This document shows positions 54,094 through 63,422 of a DNA stretch of 64,000 bases, piece by piece. The position numbers were made by a program, and so were the translations under genes. How positions within the stretch are numbered: position 1 is the first letter of the stretch; each line of letters opens with the position of its first letter. The stretch lies in NCBI RefSeq assembly GCF_023078455.1, contig NZ_CP095740.1, forward strand, positions 3,398,001 through 3,462,000. Direction: 5' to 3'. The notes under the pieces were generated by a model. The model saw nothing but the letters and a program-made list of their open reading frames with translations, was not told the origin of the DNA and ran no database searches. This DNA comes from Luteibacter aegosomatis. GTDB lineage: Bacteria > Pseudomonadota > Gammaproteobacteria > Xanthomonadales > Rhodanobacteraceae.

Positions 54094-54100
54094 GGGACGA

Positions 54101-54628
54101 TCAGATCTTCTTCTTCGGGCCGATCATCATGACCATCTGCCGGCCTTCGAGGCGGGGGAAGGATTCCACCACGCCGTCTTCGCCGATGTCGGCCTGGATC
54201 TTCCTGGCAAGGTTCTGGCCGAGGTCCTGGTGGGACATCTCACGGCCGCGGAAGCGGATCGTGACCTTCACCTTGTCGCCTTCCTCGAGGAACTCGCGCA
54301 TCTTGCGCAGCTTGATGTCGTAGTCGCCCACGTCGGTCACGGGACGGAACTTCACTTCCTTGATTTCGACCTGCTTCTGTTTCTTCTTGGCGGCCTGGGC
54401 CTTCTTCTGGGCTTCGAACTTGAACTTGCCGAAATCCATGATCTTGCAGACCGGCGGATCGCCGTTCGGCTGGATTTCGACGAGGTCGAGACCGTCCTCC
54501 TCGGCGCGGCGGATGGCCTCACGGGTATCCATGATGCCCAACTGCTCGCCCTCGGGACCCAGCACGCGCACTTTGGGCACGCGGATCTCGTTGTTCTTGC
54601 GATTGCCCTTGTTATCGGTCGTAGCGAT
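54101..54628 (-). CDS. infC: Translation initiation factor IF-3
   Basis: The 175-residue factor has N- and C-terminal domains joined by a Lys-rich linker (KKAQAAKKKQKQVEIKEVKF). The natural N-terminus (TTDNKGNRKNNEIRVPKV) requires an ATC start at 54628, preceded by GGAGG at 8 bases. An internal GTG at 54580 would remove 16 conserved residues. E. coli infC uses AUU, and IF-3 rejects such codons, giving autoregulation. An AUC start here supports the same feedback. It starts 45 bases after the thrS stop. Confidence 0.95.
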   Translation of the reverse strand: MATTDNKGNRKNNEIRVPKVRVLGPEGEQLGIMDTREAIRRAEEDGLDLVEIQPNGDPPVCKIMDFGKFKFEAQKKAQAAKKKQKQVEIKEVKFRPVTDVGDYDIKLRKMREFLEEGDKVKVTIRFRGREMSHQDLGQNLARKIQADIGEDGVVESFPRLEGRQMVMMIGPKKKI

Positions 54629-54673
54629 AACGCTATCCTCCAGAAGAATGAACCCTATGGCGAGCCCGTGCCT

Positions 54674-56575
54674 TCAGCGACGGGCCTCTGCCTCCAGTTT
54701 CGCGGCGAAGTCGGCCACCGGCATGCTGCCGAGGTCTTCGCCACCGCGAGTACGTACGGAAACGGTACCCTGCTCCTTCTCGCGGTCACCGACCACGATG
54801 AGGTAGGGCACTTTCTGCATCGTATGCTGCCGGATTTTATATCCGACCTTTTCGTTGCGCAAATCGGCATCCACCCTGAAGCCTTGTCCAACAAGGGCTT
54901 GCGTGACCTCACGCACATAATCGGCCTGAGCGTCGGTAATACCGAACACGACGGCCTGAATGGGGGCGAGCCACGGCGGAAGCAAGCCCGCGTGATGCTC
55001 GATGAGAATGCCGATGAAACGCTCCATCGAACCGACGATGGCCCGGTGAAGCATGACGGGGTGCTGACGCTGGCTGTTTTCGTCCACATACTCGGCGCCG
55101 AGGCGCTCGGGCATCATGAAATCCACCTGCATCGTGCCGACCTGCCAGGTACGGCCGATCGAATCCTTCATATGGTACTCGATCTTGGGGCCATAGAAGG
55201 CGCCCTCGCCCGGGAGTTCTTCCCACGTCACCCCGGCCGCGGACAGCGCCTTGCGCAGGGCGTCCTCCGCCTTGTCCCAGACTTCCTCGGCGCCGATGCG
55301 CTTTTCGGGGCGCAGGGCGATCTTCATGGCGATGTCCTCGAACCCGAAGTCCGAGTAGACCTGCATGGCCTGCTGGTGGAAGGCGGCCACTTCCTCCTCG
55401 ATCTGCGCCGGGGTGCAGAAGATATGGCCGTCGTCCTGGGTAAAGGCGCGCACGCGCATGATGCCGTGCAGCGCGCCCGAGGGTTCGTTACGGTGGCAGC
55501 CGCCGAACTCGCCGTAGCGGATCGGCAGGTCGCGATAGCTGTGCAGGTTGGCGTTGAAGATCTGCACGTGGCCTGGGCAGTTCATCGGCTTGAGCGCGTA
55601 GGTGCGCTTTTCCGACTCGGTGAAGAACATGTTCTCGTGGTAGTTGTCCCAATGGCCGGACTTCTTCCACAGGCTCACGTCCATGATCTGCGGCCCGCGC
55701 ACTTCCTGGTAGCCGCTCTTGCGGTACACGCCGCGCACGTACTGCTCCACTACCTGCCAGATGGCCCAACCCTTGGGATGCCAGAAGACCATGCCCGGGG
55801 CCTCTTCCTGCTGGTGGAAGAGGTCGAGCTCCTTGGCGATGCGGCGGTGGTCGCGCTTCTCGGCCTCCTCGAGCTGGACGAGGTAGGCTTTCAGGTCCTT
55901 GTCGTTGAGCCACGACGTGCCGTAGATGCGGCTGAGCATCTCGTTGTTGGAATCGCCGCGCCAATAGGCGCCCGCCACCTTCATGAGCTTGAACGCGCGC
56001 AGCTTGCCGGTGTTGGACACGTGCGGGCCGCGGCACAGGTCGGTGAACTCGCCCTGGGTATAGAGCGACAGCTCTTCGCCGGCCGGGATCGACTCGATGA
56101 TCTGCGCCTTGTATTCCTCACCCAGGTCACGGAAGAAACGGATCGCCTCGTCGCGGCTCTTCACCGAGCGCGTGACGGGGATCTGCTCCTTGACGATCTT
56201 CTCCATCTCGGCCTGGATGGCGTCCAGGTCGTCGGGCGTGAAGGGACGCTCGTAGGCGAAGTCGTAATAGAAGCCGTTGTCGATGACCGGGCCGATGGTG
56301 ACCTGCGCGCCGGGGAACAGGCGCTGCACGGCCTGGCCGAGAAGGTGCGCCGTGGAATGGCGCAGGATGTCCAGGGCCTCGGGGCTCTTTTCCGTGACGA
56401 TTTCCAGCGAGGCATCGCGATCGATGGTGAAGCTCGCATCGACCAGTTTGCCGTCCACCTTGCCGGCGAGGGTGGCCTTGGCGAGGCCCGCGCCGATCGA
56501 GGCGGCGACGTCCTGCACGGACACGGGGTGGTCGAAGGGGCGCTGGCTGCCGTCGGGGAGCGTGATCTGGATCAT
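54674..56575 (-). CDS. thrS: Threonyl-tRNA synthetase
   Basis: The 633-residue class-II synthetase has the TGS domain (1-60), the editing domain ([23 protein letters not shown]), the catalytic domain with zinc ligands in MNCPGHV, DDGHIFC and [13 protein letters not shown], and the anticodon domain ([13 protein letters not shown]). Length is close to E. coli ThrS (642). Upstream lies a promoter, a Thr-rich leader peptide and a terminator, suggesting attenuation. ATG 56575. Confidence 0.98.
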   Translation of the reverse strand: MIQITLPDGSQRPFDHPVSVQDVAASIGAGLAKATLAGKVDGKLVDASFTIDRDASLEIVTEKSPEALDILRHSTAHLLGQAVQRLFPGAQVTIGPVIDNGFYYDFAYERPFTPDDLDAIQAEMEKIVKEQIPVTRSVKSRDEAIRFFRDLGEEYKAQIIESIPAGEELSLYTQGEFTDLCRGPHVSNTGKLRAFKLMKVAGAYWRGDSNNEMLSRIYGTSWLNDKDLKAYLVQLEEAEKRDHRRIAKELDLFHQQEEAPGMVFWHPKGWAIWQVVEQYVRGVYRKSGYQEVRGPQIMDVSLWKKSGHWDNYHENMFFTESEKRTYALKPMNCPGHVQIFNANLHSYRDLPIRYGEFGGCHRNEPSGALHGIMRVRAFTQDDGHIFCTPAQIEEEVAAFHQQAMQVYSDFGFEDIAMKIALRPEKRIGAEEVWDKAEDALRKALSAAGVTWEELPGEGAFYGPKIEYHMKDSIGRTWQVGTMQVDFMMPERLGAEYVDENSQRQHPVMLHRAIVGSMERFIGILIEHHAGLLPPWLAPIQAVVFGITDAQADYVREVTQALVGQGFRVDADLRNEKVGYKIRQHTMQKVPYLIVVGDREKEQGTVSVRTRGGEDLGSMPVADFAAKLEAEARR

Positions 56576-56597
56576 GGGAACGGATTTCCGGACAAAC

Positions 56598-56619
56598 AAA
56601 AAGGGCGCCAGGCGCCCTT
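56598..56619 (-). terminator. Attenuator terminator in the thrS leader
   Basis: AAGGGCG and CGCCCTT form the stem around CCTGG, followed by TTTTTGTTTG on the minus strand. It lies 23 bases before the thrS start and 30 bases after the leader peptide. The left arm (CGAAGGGCG, 56621-56613) can instead pair with CGTCTTCG (56637-56630), giving a possible antiterminator. Confidence 0.88.
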
Positions 56620-56648
56620 CGGATGGAGACGAAGACGTGGCGGTGGAA

Positions 56649-56675
56649 TCAGGTTGAGCAGGTCGTAGTCCGCAT
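56649..56675 (-). CDS. Threonine-rich leader peptide of thrS
   Basis: The eight-residue reading frame encodes MRTTTCST with codons ACT, ACG, ACC and ACC for threonine, then TGA. Half the residues are Thr. It lies downstream of a good promoter and 30 bases upstream of an intrinsic terminator, exactly as a transcription-attenuation leader should. Low charged tRNA-Thr would stall the ribosome on it and favour read-through into thrS. The ribosome-binding site is weak (GAGTG). This is an inference from sequence. Confidence 0.75.
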   Translation of the reverse strand: MRTTTCST

Positions 56676-56731
56676 GTCGCACACTCGGCCGGCGTTGCCG
56701 CGGGCCACCCTCGTCTCGTGGATGCCGGCAA

Positions 56732-56760
56732 AAACTAGTTCAGCCCTCGCGCCGTGTCAA
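56732..56760 (-). promoter_or_regulatory. Promoter of thrS
   Basis: TTGACA (56760-56755) and TAGTTT (56737-56732) are separated by 17 bases on the minus strand. Transcription would begin near 56726, giving a leader of about 150 bases. It is divergent from the epimerase gene, whose own -10-like TACAAT is at 56774-56779 on the plus strand. Confidence 0.75.
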
Positions 56761-56773
56761 CGGCACGCTCCAT

Positions 56774-56779
56774 TACAAT
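56774..56779 (+). promoter_or_regulatory. -10 hexamer upstream of the epimerase gene
   Basis: TACAAT 29 bases before the epimerase start codon. No good -35 is visible at the expected distance. The site lies just beyond the -35 of the divergent thrS promoter. Confidence 0.4.
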
Positions 56780-56808
56780 GGGGTTTTCCCCTCCTCGGGC
56801 AAGCCCCC

Positions 56809-57816
56809 ATGCGCATCCTGGTCACCGGCAGTGCCGGCTTCGTCGGCGCGGCCCTCACCGAACGCCTGCTGGCACGCGGCGACACGGTGCTCGGCCTCGA
56901 CAACCACAACGACTACTACGACCCGGCCCTGAAAGAGGCCCGGCTGGCCCGTTTCGCCAGCCATCCCGCCTACACGCACCTACGGGCCGATCTCGCCGAG
57001 CAGGCCGCCGTGGACAGGGCCTTCGCGGACTTCGTGCCCGAGCGCGTGGTCAACCTGGCCGCGCAGGCCGGCGTGCGCTATTCGCTCACCCACCCCCACG
57101 CCTATGTGCAGAGCAATCTGGTCGGCTTCGTGAACGTGCTCGAGGCCTGCCGACGCCACGAAGTGGCCCATCTGGTGTATGCGTCGTCCAGCTCGGTCTA
57201 CGGCGCCAACCGGAAGATGCCCTTCGCCGTGGAAGACGCGGTGGACCATCCCGTGAGCCTCTACGCGGCCACCAAGAAATCCAACGAGCTGATGGCGCAC
57301 ACGTACAGCCACCTGTTCGGCCTGCCGACCACGGGGCTGCGCTTCTTCACGGTGTACGGGCCGTGGGGCCGTCCGGATATGTCGCCGATCCTGTTCGCCA
57401 GCCGCATCCTGCGCGGCGAGCCCATCGACGTGTTCAACCACGGACAGCACAGCCGCGACTTCACCTATATCGACGACATCGTCGAGGGCGTGATCCGCAC
57501 CCTCGACCATCCCGCGCGCCCCGATCCGTCGTACGACCCGACGATGCCGAATCCCGGCACGTCGTCGGCGCCGTATCGCGTCTACAACATCGGTAACGAC
57601 GAACCGGTGCAGTTGCTCGATTTCATCGGCTTGCTCGAGAAGCACCTCGGACGCAGCGTCGAGAAGAATCTGCTGCCGATGCAGCCGGGCGACGTACCGG
57701 ACACGTGGGCCGACGTGTCGGCACTGCGGCGCGACGTGGGGTATGCCCCGTCGACGCCGGTGGATGAGGGGGTACGGCGGTTCGCGGAGTGGTACAAGGG
57801 TTTCTACAAGCATTGA
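56809..57816 (+). CDS. NAD-dependent nucleotide-sugar epimerase (UDP-glucuronate 4-epimerase type)
   Basis: The 335-residue extended SDR protein has VTGSAGFVGAALTERLL at the N-terminus, the DNHNDYYDPALKEARLARF segment typical of UDP-glucuronate epimerases (CapI/WbpP-like), SSSSVYG and the catalytic Tyr-x-x-x-Lys in SLYAATKKSNE. It should supply UDP-galacturonate for surface polysaccharide or LPS, by family analogy. It is not in a sugar gene cluster here. It converges with recD, with a REP pair between. Confidence 0.9.
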   Translation: MRILVTGSAGFVGAALTERLLARGDTVLGLDNHNDYYDPALKEARLARFASHPAYTHLRADLAEQAAVDRAFADFVPERVVNLAAQAGVRYSLTHPHAYVQSNLVGFVNVLEACRRHEVAHLVYASSSSVYGANRKMPFAVEDAVDHPVSLYAATKKSNELMAHTYSHLFGLPTTGLRFFTVYGPWGRPDMSPILFASRILRGEPIDVFNHGQHSRDFTYIDDIVEGVIRTLDHPARPDPSYDPTMPNPGTSSAPYRVYNIGNDEPVQLLDFIGLLEKHLGRSVEKNLLPMQPGDVPDTWADVSALRRDVGYAPSTPVDEGVRRFAEWYKGFYKH

Positions 57817-57822
57817 CGCTCC

Positions 57823-57898
57823 ATCGCGGACAGGGTCCGCCCCCAACCTGCGGTAGTCGCCTCTCTACCGAAGGGTGGGAGCGGCCCCTGTCCGCGAT
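57823..57898. repeat. REP pair between the epimerase gene and recD
   Basis: ATCGCGGACAGGGTCCGC then CCCCAACCTGCGGTAG in the left arm, CTACCGAAGGGTGGGAGCGG then CCCCTGTCCGCGAT in the right arm. The left arm has lost part of its match to the right one (CCAACCTG versus GGGTGGGA). Confidence 0.88.
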
Positions 57899-57903
57899 GG
57901 GCG

Positions 57904-59778
57904 TCAGAGCAGGCGACGGAGCAAACCGGATGCCCGCTTCGTTTTCCTGCCGACGGCATACGCCACGATGTCGCCTCCTGCCAGCAGCGTGAAATGCGTC
58001 CGCGCACGGGTCACGCCCGTATAGAGCAACTCCCGCGTCAGCACCGGTGAGGGCTCTGCCGGCAACGCCAGGGCGGTGTGCTCGAACTCGGAGCCCTGCG
58101 ATTTGTGCACCGTCATCGCATACACCGTGTCGACGGCGGCCAGTCGGCTGGGCACGACGAAGCGCACGCGCTCACGGCCGTGCTCATCCAGCAAGCCGAA
58201 AGCCACGCGCAAGGCCATGCCGCCCTGCCCGTCGGGAATCCACAACGTAACGCCGACATCGCCGTTCATCAGCCCCAGCGCGTAGTCGTTGCGGGTGACC
58301 ATCACCGGGCGGCCTTCGTACCAGTCGCGCCCCGCATCGACGTAGCCGCGCTCGACCAGTCCCCGCGCGATGCGCTCGTTCTGCCCCACGACGCCGTGAT
58401 CGCCGTGGCGGGACGCGCAGAGCAACTGGAAGCGCGCATGGGCACGCAATGCCCGGGAGCCCCATGCCTCGAAGGAAGCGAAAGGCGCGTCGGCCGCGGG
58501 CCGTTCGCGTTCGATCCAGTCGAACCAGGCACGATAGCCCGGCGCCCCGTCCCGTCCTTCGATGGCGAGCGTCGCGATGGCCGCCGCCGAAGGCGCATGC
58601 ATGGCGATGTCACCCATGGACGACTCGAACGCGCGGCGGGCCGCCGCCGGGTCGCCGCGGTTGATCGCCGAAGCGAGTTCACCGATGCCGCTTTTCGCGC
58701 CGAAACGGTGGCTGTGCCGCAGCATCACCACGCGCTGGTCGAGGGCTCGGGCATCCCCGTCGCGCCAGGGCGACACGTCCATGCCGCAGACGGCGGCGAG
58801 CCAGCGCCAGGTGTCGGCGTCATAGTGCCCCGCATCGGCACGGGCGCAGAGATCGCCCAGTACGGCACCGGCCTCCACGGACGACAGCTGGTCCTTGTCG
58901 CCCAACAGCACCAGGCGCGCCCCGGCGGGCAGGGCATCGAGCGTCGCGGCCATGAGTTCGAGGTCGATCATCGACGCTTCGTCGATCACGAGCACGTCGA
59001 GGTGGAGGGGATCGTCGCGATCGTGACGGAACGCGCGGCTGTCGGGACGGCTGCCGAGCAACCGGTGCAAGGTGGCGACCTCGGCGGGAATCGCCTGCTT
59101 CACCGCCGGATCGACGTCCAGTCGCTCGATCTGCCCCGCGATGGAGGCATTGAGACGGGCCGCCGCCTTGCCGGTCGGTGCGGCCAGTCGGATACGCAGT
59201 CGCGGCTCGCCACGGCGATGGGCCAGGGTCTGCCACAGACCGAGCAGTCGCACCACCGTGGTGGTCTTGCCCGTGCCGGGGCCGCCGGTGATCACGGTGA
59301 AGGTACCGCGGGCGGCGACGGCGCAGGCGATCTTCTGCCAATCGGGCGTACCGCCGTCGCCGGGAAAAAGGCGCGACAGCTCGTCTTTCAGTTCGACGGG
59401 CGTATCGGCCGGCGCCAGGCGGCCCACGATGGCCTCGGCCACGCGAACCTCGTCGCGCCAGAACCGGCGCAGGTAAAGCAGCCCGCCATCCCATACCAGC
59501 GGCGCGGCGGGATCGCCCGCCGGACCCGCCACCAGGGGCGAGCCCGTGAGCCAGTCCGTCGCGTCGACGAGCCAGGGCTCCATCTGCCCGAGCGCCTCGA
59601 CATCGATGCAGATATGGCCGTCGCCCAACTCGCGGCTCGCGAGCGCGGCAGCCGCGAGTACACGCGGTCCCGCCGACGCGTCGAGCGTCGCCAGGAAACG
59701 CGCGAAGGCGCGGTCGATGGGACGCAGGCGCCCTTCTTCCACGGCGACGTCGAGCCAGGTGTCGATGTCGAGGCTCAT
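57904..59778 (-). CDS. recD: Exodeoxyribonuclease V alpha subunit RecD
   Basis: The 624-residue 5'-3' helicase of RecBCD has Walker A ITGGPGTGKTTTVVRLLGL (about residues 163-180), Walker B LDVLVIDEASMIDLELM, GDKDQLSSVEAGAVLGD, and the C-terminal MTVHKSQGSEFEHTALALP and ELLYTGVTRAR motifs. Its start overlaps the recB stop (ATGA). Order recC-recB-recD on one strand, without ptrA. Length matches E. coli RecD (608). Confidence 0.96.
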   Translation of the reverse strand: MSLDIDTWLDVAVEEGRLRPIDRAFARFLATLDASAGPRVLAAAALASRELGDGHICIDVEALGQMEPWLVDATDWLTGSPLVAGPAGDPAAPLVWDGGLLYLRRFWRDEVRVAEAIVGRLAPADTPVELKDELSRLFPGDGGTPDWQKIACAVAARGTFTVITGGPGTGKTTTVVRLLGLWQTLAHRRGEPRLRIRLAAPTGKAAARLNASIAGQIERLDVDPAVKQAIPAEVATLHRLLGSRPDSRAFRHDRDDPLHLDVLVIDEASMIDLELMAATLDALPAGARLVLLGDKDQLSSVEAGAVLGDLCARADAGHYDADTWRWLAAVCGMDVSPWRDGDARALDQRVVMLRHSHRFGAKSGIGELASAINRGDPAAARRAFESSMGDIAMHAPSAAAIATLAIEGRDGAPGYRAWFDWIERERPAADAPFASFEAWGSRALRAHARFQLLCASRHGDHGVVGQNERIARGLVERGYVDAGRDWYEGRPVMVTRNDYALGLMNGDVGVTLWIPDGQGGMALRVAFGLLDEHGRERVRFVVPSRLAAVDTVYAMTVHKSQGSEFEHTALALPAEPSPVLTRELLYTGVTRARTHFTLLAGGDIVAYAVGRKTKRASGLLRRLL

Positions 59779-62700
59779 GCGCGCCCTCCGTCGAACAACA
59801 CGTCGAGCGCATCGATCATCGCCTTCGTCGGCCGCTCCACGTGCACGCCGTGGCCGTCGCCGTCGACGCCGCGCAGGTAGAGATACACGGCGCCGCCGAC
59901 ATGGCGGTCGTAATCGTAATCGTGGCCCAATCGGGAACGAAGCAAGCGATGCAGCGCGAGCAGGTAGAGCGCGTATTGCAGTTCGTAGCGCGATCCCAGG
60001 ATCGAGCGGCGCATCGCCGCAGGCGTATAGGCACGCTCATCGGTACCCAGCCAGTTCGACTTGTAGTCGATCACGTACCAGCGCCCTTCGTGTTCCACGA
60101 TGAGATCGATGAACCCCTTGAGCATGCCGTTCACGCGATCGGACGACAAGGCCATGCGAGGTTCGCCGTCCAGGGTGTGCTCGCGCACGATGCGATCCAG
60201 CGCCAGGGTATCCACGTGGCGCGCCTCGAAAAGGAATTCGAGTTCGGCACGGTAGCGCGACGGGTCGCCCAGCGCGGCGAGCGCGAAGGCATCGCCGCCG
60301 GGCAAGGCCAGCGGCGTGTGAAGCAGGGACTGCAGCCATGCATGGAGTACGTCGATCCAGTGCGTCCAGCCCTGGCGTTCGCAACGGCGCGCGATCATGT
60401 CGCGCAGCCGCGCGGGGTCCGCGGCGATGGCGGAAAAGCCCTCTTCCGCGATCCATTCGAGCAGGTCGTGCAGGAACGTGCCTGCGTCCGCGCCGCGCGG
60501 AAAGCCGTGGATCGTCTCGGCACGCAAGGGCTCCACCACCGCTTCGGCGTCGTATTCCACGATGACGTCGTCGGCCGCCGTCTCCGGCGCCACCGCCTCG
60601 TCGTAGCGCAGACCGCTGTAGCTGGCGATGCGCCACGGCTCGGCACGCACGGCCACCGGCACGCGCGCCGGCGACGGCCGCGAATCGACCCGCGGCGGCG
60701 AGTAGCGATCGTCGGACGGCGCGGGCATGTACTCCACGGCGATCGCCTCGCTATCGCCCGCCATGCGTCGCAGGAGGCCCTCCAGCATGCCGTTGTCGAT
60801 TTCGGCACCGCCCGCCAGCAGGTGGCCGAACGCCGAACGATGCACCTGCGGTTTGCGCGCCGCGTTGTAGCAGACCGGCGCGACGCCCATCCAGCACGCA
60901 TGGCGCGCACGGGTCATGGCGACGTAGAGCAGGCGCAGGTCTTCCTGCAGCGCCGCCCGCTCGGCGGCTTCCTTCGCCTCGCGAACCGCATCGCCCGCGG
61001 CATCGTTGCTGGCGGAGAGCAATTCGATCCGCGAGCCCTCGCCGTCGTGGTAGCGATAGCCCTGTCCCGCGCGCAGGCCGCCCGCGCCACAGACGAAGGG
61101 CAGGAATACCAGCGGGTATTCCAGCCCCTTGGATTTGTGGATGGTCACCACCTTCACCAGGTCGTCGTCGCTCTCCAGGCGCACGATCTGCTCGTCGCCG
61201 GTATGGCCGGCACGATCGGCGATGCGCTCGGCGAGATGACGGATGAGCGCCTGCTCGCCTTCGATGGTCGACGCCGCCTGCTGCAACAGCTCGGCCAGGT
61301 GCAGCAGGTTGGTGAGGCTGCGCTCACCCCCCTTCGCGCCGAGCAGGCGCCCGGGCAGGTCGAAATCGTGCAGCAGGCGATGCAGCATCGCCAGCACGCC
61401 CGACTTCCGCCAGACCTCGCGCAAGGCGAAGAATTGCTGGCCACGCCGCTCCCAGTGGCCCTCGTCGGTGTTGAGCCGTTCCAGCTCGCCGTAACCGAGG
61501 TCCAGCGTGCGCGTCGCCAGCGCGGCGCGCATCGCCGTGTCGGACGAAGGCTCCGCCACCGCGCGCAACCAGAACGACACGTCGACGGCCTCGACGCTGT
61601 CGAGTACCGAATCGCGATCGGAAAGAAAGACACTGCGCACGTCGCGCGCATCCAGCGCATCGCGGATTTCCCGTGCCTCGTTGTGGCTGCGCACGAGGAT
61701 GGCGATGTCGGCGGGCACGAGCGCCTGCAGGCGACCGTCATCCGTCAGGAATCCGCAGCGTCCTACCTTCGCCGCCTCCAGCAGGCGCACGATCCCGCTC
61801 GCGCAGGCGGCGGCCATCTGGTCGCGATAGGCGCGCACGCCGATCGGCGCCTCGTCGTCGAGCAGCCAGAAGCGGAGGGCCGGTTGCGCTTCGCCGTCGA
61901 ACACGAAACGCTCCGCCCTGCCCCGCGCCTTCACCGGCACGAATGGCAGGCCGCGATCGGCGAAATGAAACGCGCCGGTCGCGTGCGATTCGGCATGGGC
62001 GAACACGGCATTCACCGCCTCGACCATGCCCAGGCTGGAGCGATGGTTGGTATCCAGGCCGTAATGCGGGGACCGTGCGTGCGTGCGCGCAGCGAGGTAC
62101 GTGTGGATGTCGGCGCCGCGGAAGGCGTAGATCGCCTGCTTGGGATCGCCGATAAGCAGCAGGCCCGTATCCGGCGCGTTCGCGTAGACCGCCTGGAAGA
62201 TACGGTACTGCAGCGGGTCGGTATCCTGGAATTCGTCGATGAGCGCCAGCGGATATTGCTGCCGGATCGTCGCCCCCAGGGTGTCGCCCGAGGGCGACGC
62301 CAGCGCCGCATCCAGCCTCAGCAGCAGGTCGTCGAAGCCGATCTGCGCACGGCGGCGCTTCTGCGCGGCGAAACGCTCGCGCACCCACGGGAGGGCATCG
62401 GCGAGGATCGCGTGGCGCACGTCGACCTTGCCCGCTTGCCATTCGTTCCAGTGCTCCAGCGCGGCGAACGCCGGATGCTCCGGGCGCGCCTTGCCCTTGC
62501 CCGTGGCCTTGGCCAGGCGCGACAGGCCATAGCGCGCGATGTCGAAGCCGGCGGCGTCGCGCGTCGCCGCCCAACGGCGCATCGCGGCCATGTCGGCGGG
62601 CATGCGGTCGGGCTTGTACCAACCGTTGTGCAGCACCTTGTCGCGCACCGCCTCGACGAGGATCCCCTCGATGCGCTCCGCGTCGGCCAGCCATGACGCG

Positions 62701-63422
62701 GCGGCGGCGTCGAGACGACGGCGGTCCTCCTCGTCCCATGCACGACGCCGATCGATGACATCGCCGATCGCCGCACCGTCGGCCAGCGGCTCGCCATTGA
62801 CGCGCAACGCGGCCTCGCCGCCGAACAACAGCGGCCTGAGGTCCGACAACAAGGCGTCCGGCGTGGTCCATGCTTCCAGCACGGGCGCCAGTCCGGCCTC
62901 ATCGAGTGGATAGAACGCCTGTCGCCAGTAGTCGCGCACGCCGTCGGCAAGCAGTTCGGTCTCGTCCGGCTCCAGGGTCTCCGCGAACGCATGGCCACTG
63001 CCGAAGGCGTGCTGGACCAGCATGCGCTGGCTCCAGCCGTGGATGGTGAAGATCGCCGCCTCGTCCATCCATTGGGCGGCCAGTTCGAGACGGCGCGCGC
63101 AGGCGGCATGCGAGTCGGCGGGAAGACCGGCGAGCAGTCCCCCGAGGAAGGCGTCGCCTCCGCGCCCCTGGCGGAAAGCGCGCGAAGCCTCCACCAGCCG
63201 CGCGCGGATGCGCTCGCGCAGTTCCTGCGTGGCCGCCTCCGTGAAGGTCACCACCAGCACCTGCGGCGGCAACAGCGGCTGCGCCATGCCGTGACCCAGC
63301 ACCGCGCGCACGTAGAGCGCGGCGATGGTCCAGGTCTTGCCGGTGCCGGCGCTGGCCTCGATGAGGCGCACGCCGTCCAGCGGCATGTCCAGCGGATTCA
63401 ACGTCTCCACGGCGGCGTTCAT
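59775..63422 (-). CDS. recB: Exodeoxyribonuclease V beta subunit RecB
   Basis: The 1215-residue 3'-5' helicase and nuclease has Walker A IEASAGTGKTWTIAALYV (about residues 22-40), ALIDEFQDTDPLQYRIF, GDPKQAIYAFRGAD, VTIHKSKGLEYPLVFLPF, RLLYVAMTRARHA, and the C-terminal nuclease motif with GRWYVIDYKSNWLG (about residues 1110-1125). The Asp-Tyr-Lys triad needed for DNA cutting is present. ATG 63422 is chosen because it overlaps the recC stop. The longer frame N-terminus overlaps recC and is Arg-rich, so false. Confidence 0.96.
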   Translation of the reverse strand: MNAAVETLNPLDMPLDGVRLIEASAGTGKTWTIAALYVRAVLGHGMAQPLLPPQVLVVTFTEAATQELRERIRARLVEASRAFRQGRGGDAFLGGLLAGLPADSHAACARRLELAAQWMDEAAIFTIHGWSQRMLVQHAFGSGHAFAETLEPDETELLADGVRDYWRQAFYPLDEAGLAPVLEAWTTPDALLSDLRPLLFGGEAALRVNGEPLADGAAIGDVIDRRRAWDEEDRRRLDAAAASWLADAERIEGILVEAVRDKVLHNGWYKPDRMPADMAAMRRWAATRDAAGFDIARYGLSRLAKATGKGKARPEHPAFAALEHWNEWQAGKVDVRHAILADALPWVRERFAAQKRRRAQIGFDDLLLRLDAALASPSGDTLGATIRQQYPLALIDEFQDTDPLQYRIFQAVYANAPDTGLLLIGDPKQAIYAFRGADIHTYLAARTHARSPHYGLDTNHRSSLGMVEAVNAVFAHAESHATGAFHFADRGLPFVPVKARGRAERFVFDGEAQPALRFWLLDDEAPIGVRAYRDQMAAACASGIVRLLEAAKVGRCGFLTDDGRLQALVPADIAILVRSHNEAREIRDALDARDVRSVFLSDRDSVLDSVEAVDVSFWLRAVAEPSSDTAMRAALATRTLDLGYGELERLNTDEGHWERRGQQFFALREVWRKSGVLAMLHRLLHDFDLPGRLLGAKGGERSLTNLLHLAELLQQAASTIEGEQALIRHLAERIADRAGHTGDEQIVRLESDDDLVKVVTIHKSKGLEYPLVFLPFVCGAGGLRAGQGYRYHDGEGSRIELLSASNDAAGDAVREAKEAAERAALQEDLRLLYVAMTRARHACWMGVAPVCYNAARKPQVHRSAFGHLLAGGAEIDNGMLEGLLRRMAGDSEAIAVEYMPAPSDDRYSPPRVDSRPSPARVPVAVRAEPWRIASYSGLRYDEAVAPETAADDVIVEYDAEAVVEPLRAETIHGFPRGADAGTFLHDLLEWIAEEGFSAIAADPARLRDMIARRCERQGWTHWIDVLHAWLQSLLHTPLALPGGDAFALAALGDPSRYRAELEFLFEARHVDTLALDRIVREHTLDGEPRMALSSDRVNGMLKGFIDLIVEHEGRWYVIDYKSNWLGTDERAYTPAAMRRSILGSRYELQYALYLLALHRLLRSRLGHDYDYDRHVGGAVYLYLRGVDGDGHGVHVERPTKAMIDALDVLFDGGRA

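Larger units (their letters stand above)
53750..54100. other. Intergenic region between rpmI and infC
   Basis: This 351-base gap holds the rpmI promoter, a leader with a hairpin TCGGCCC-GCAAGGAT-GGGCCGA (about 53835-53860), a diverged copy of the GGAAC/GCAGGAA inverted repeat (53919-53947) and the hairpin after infC. No gene is seen. Confidence 0.7.
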
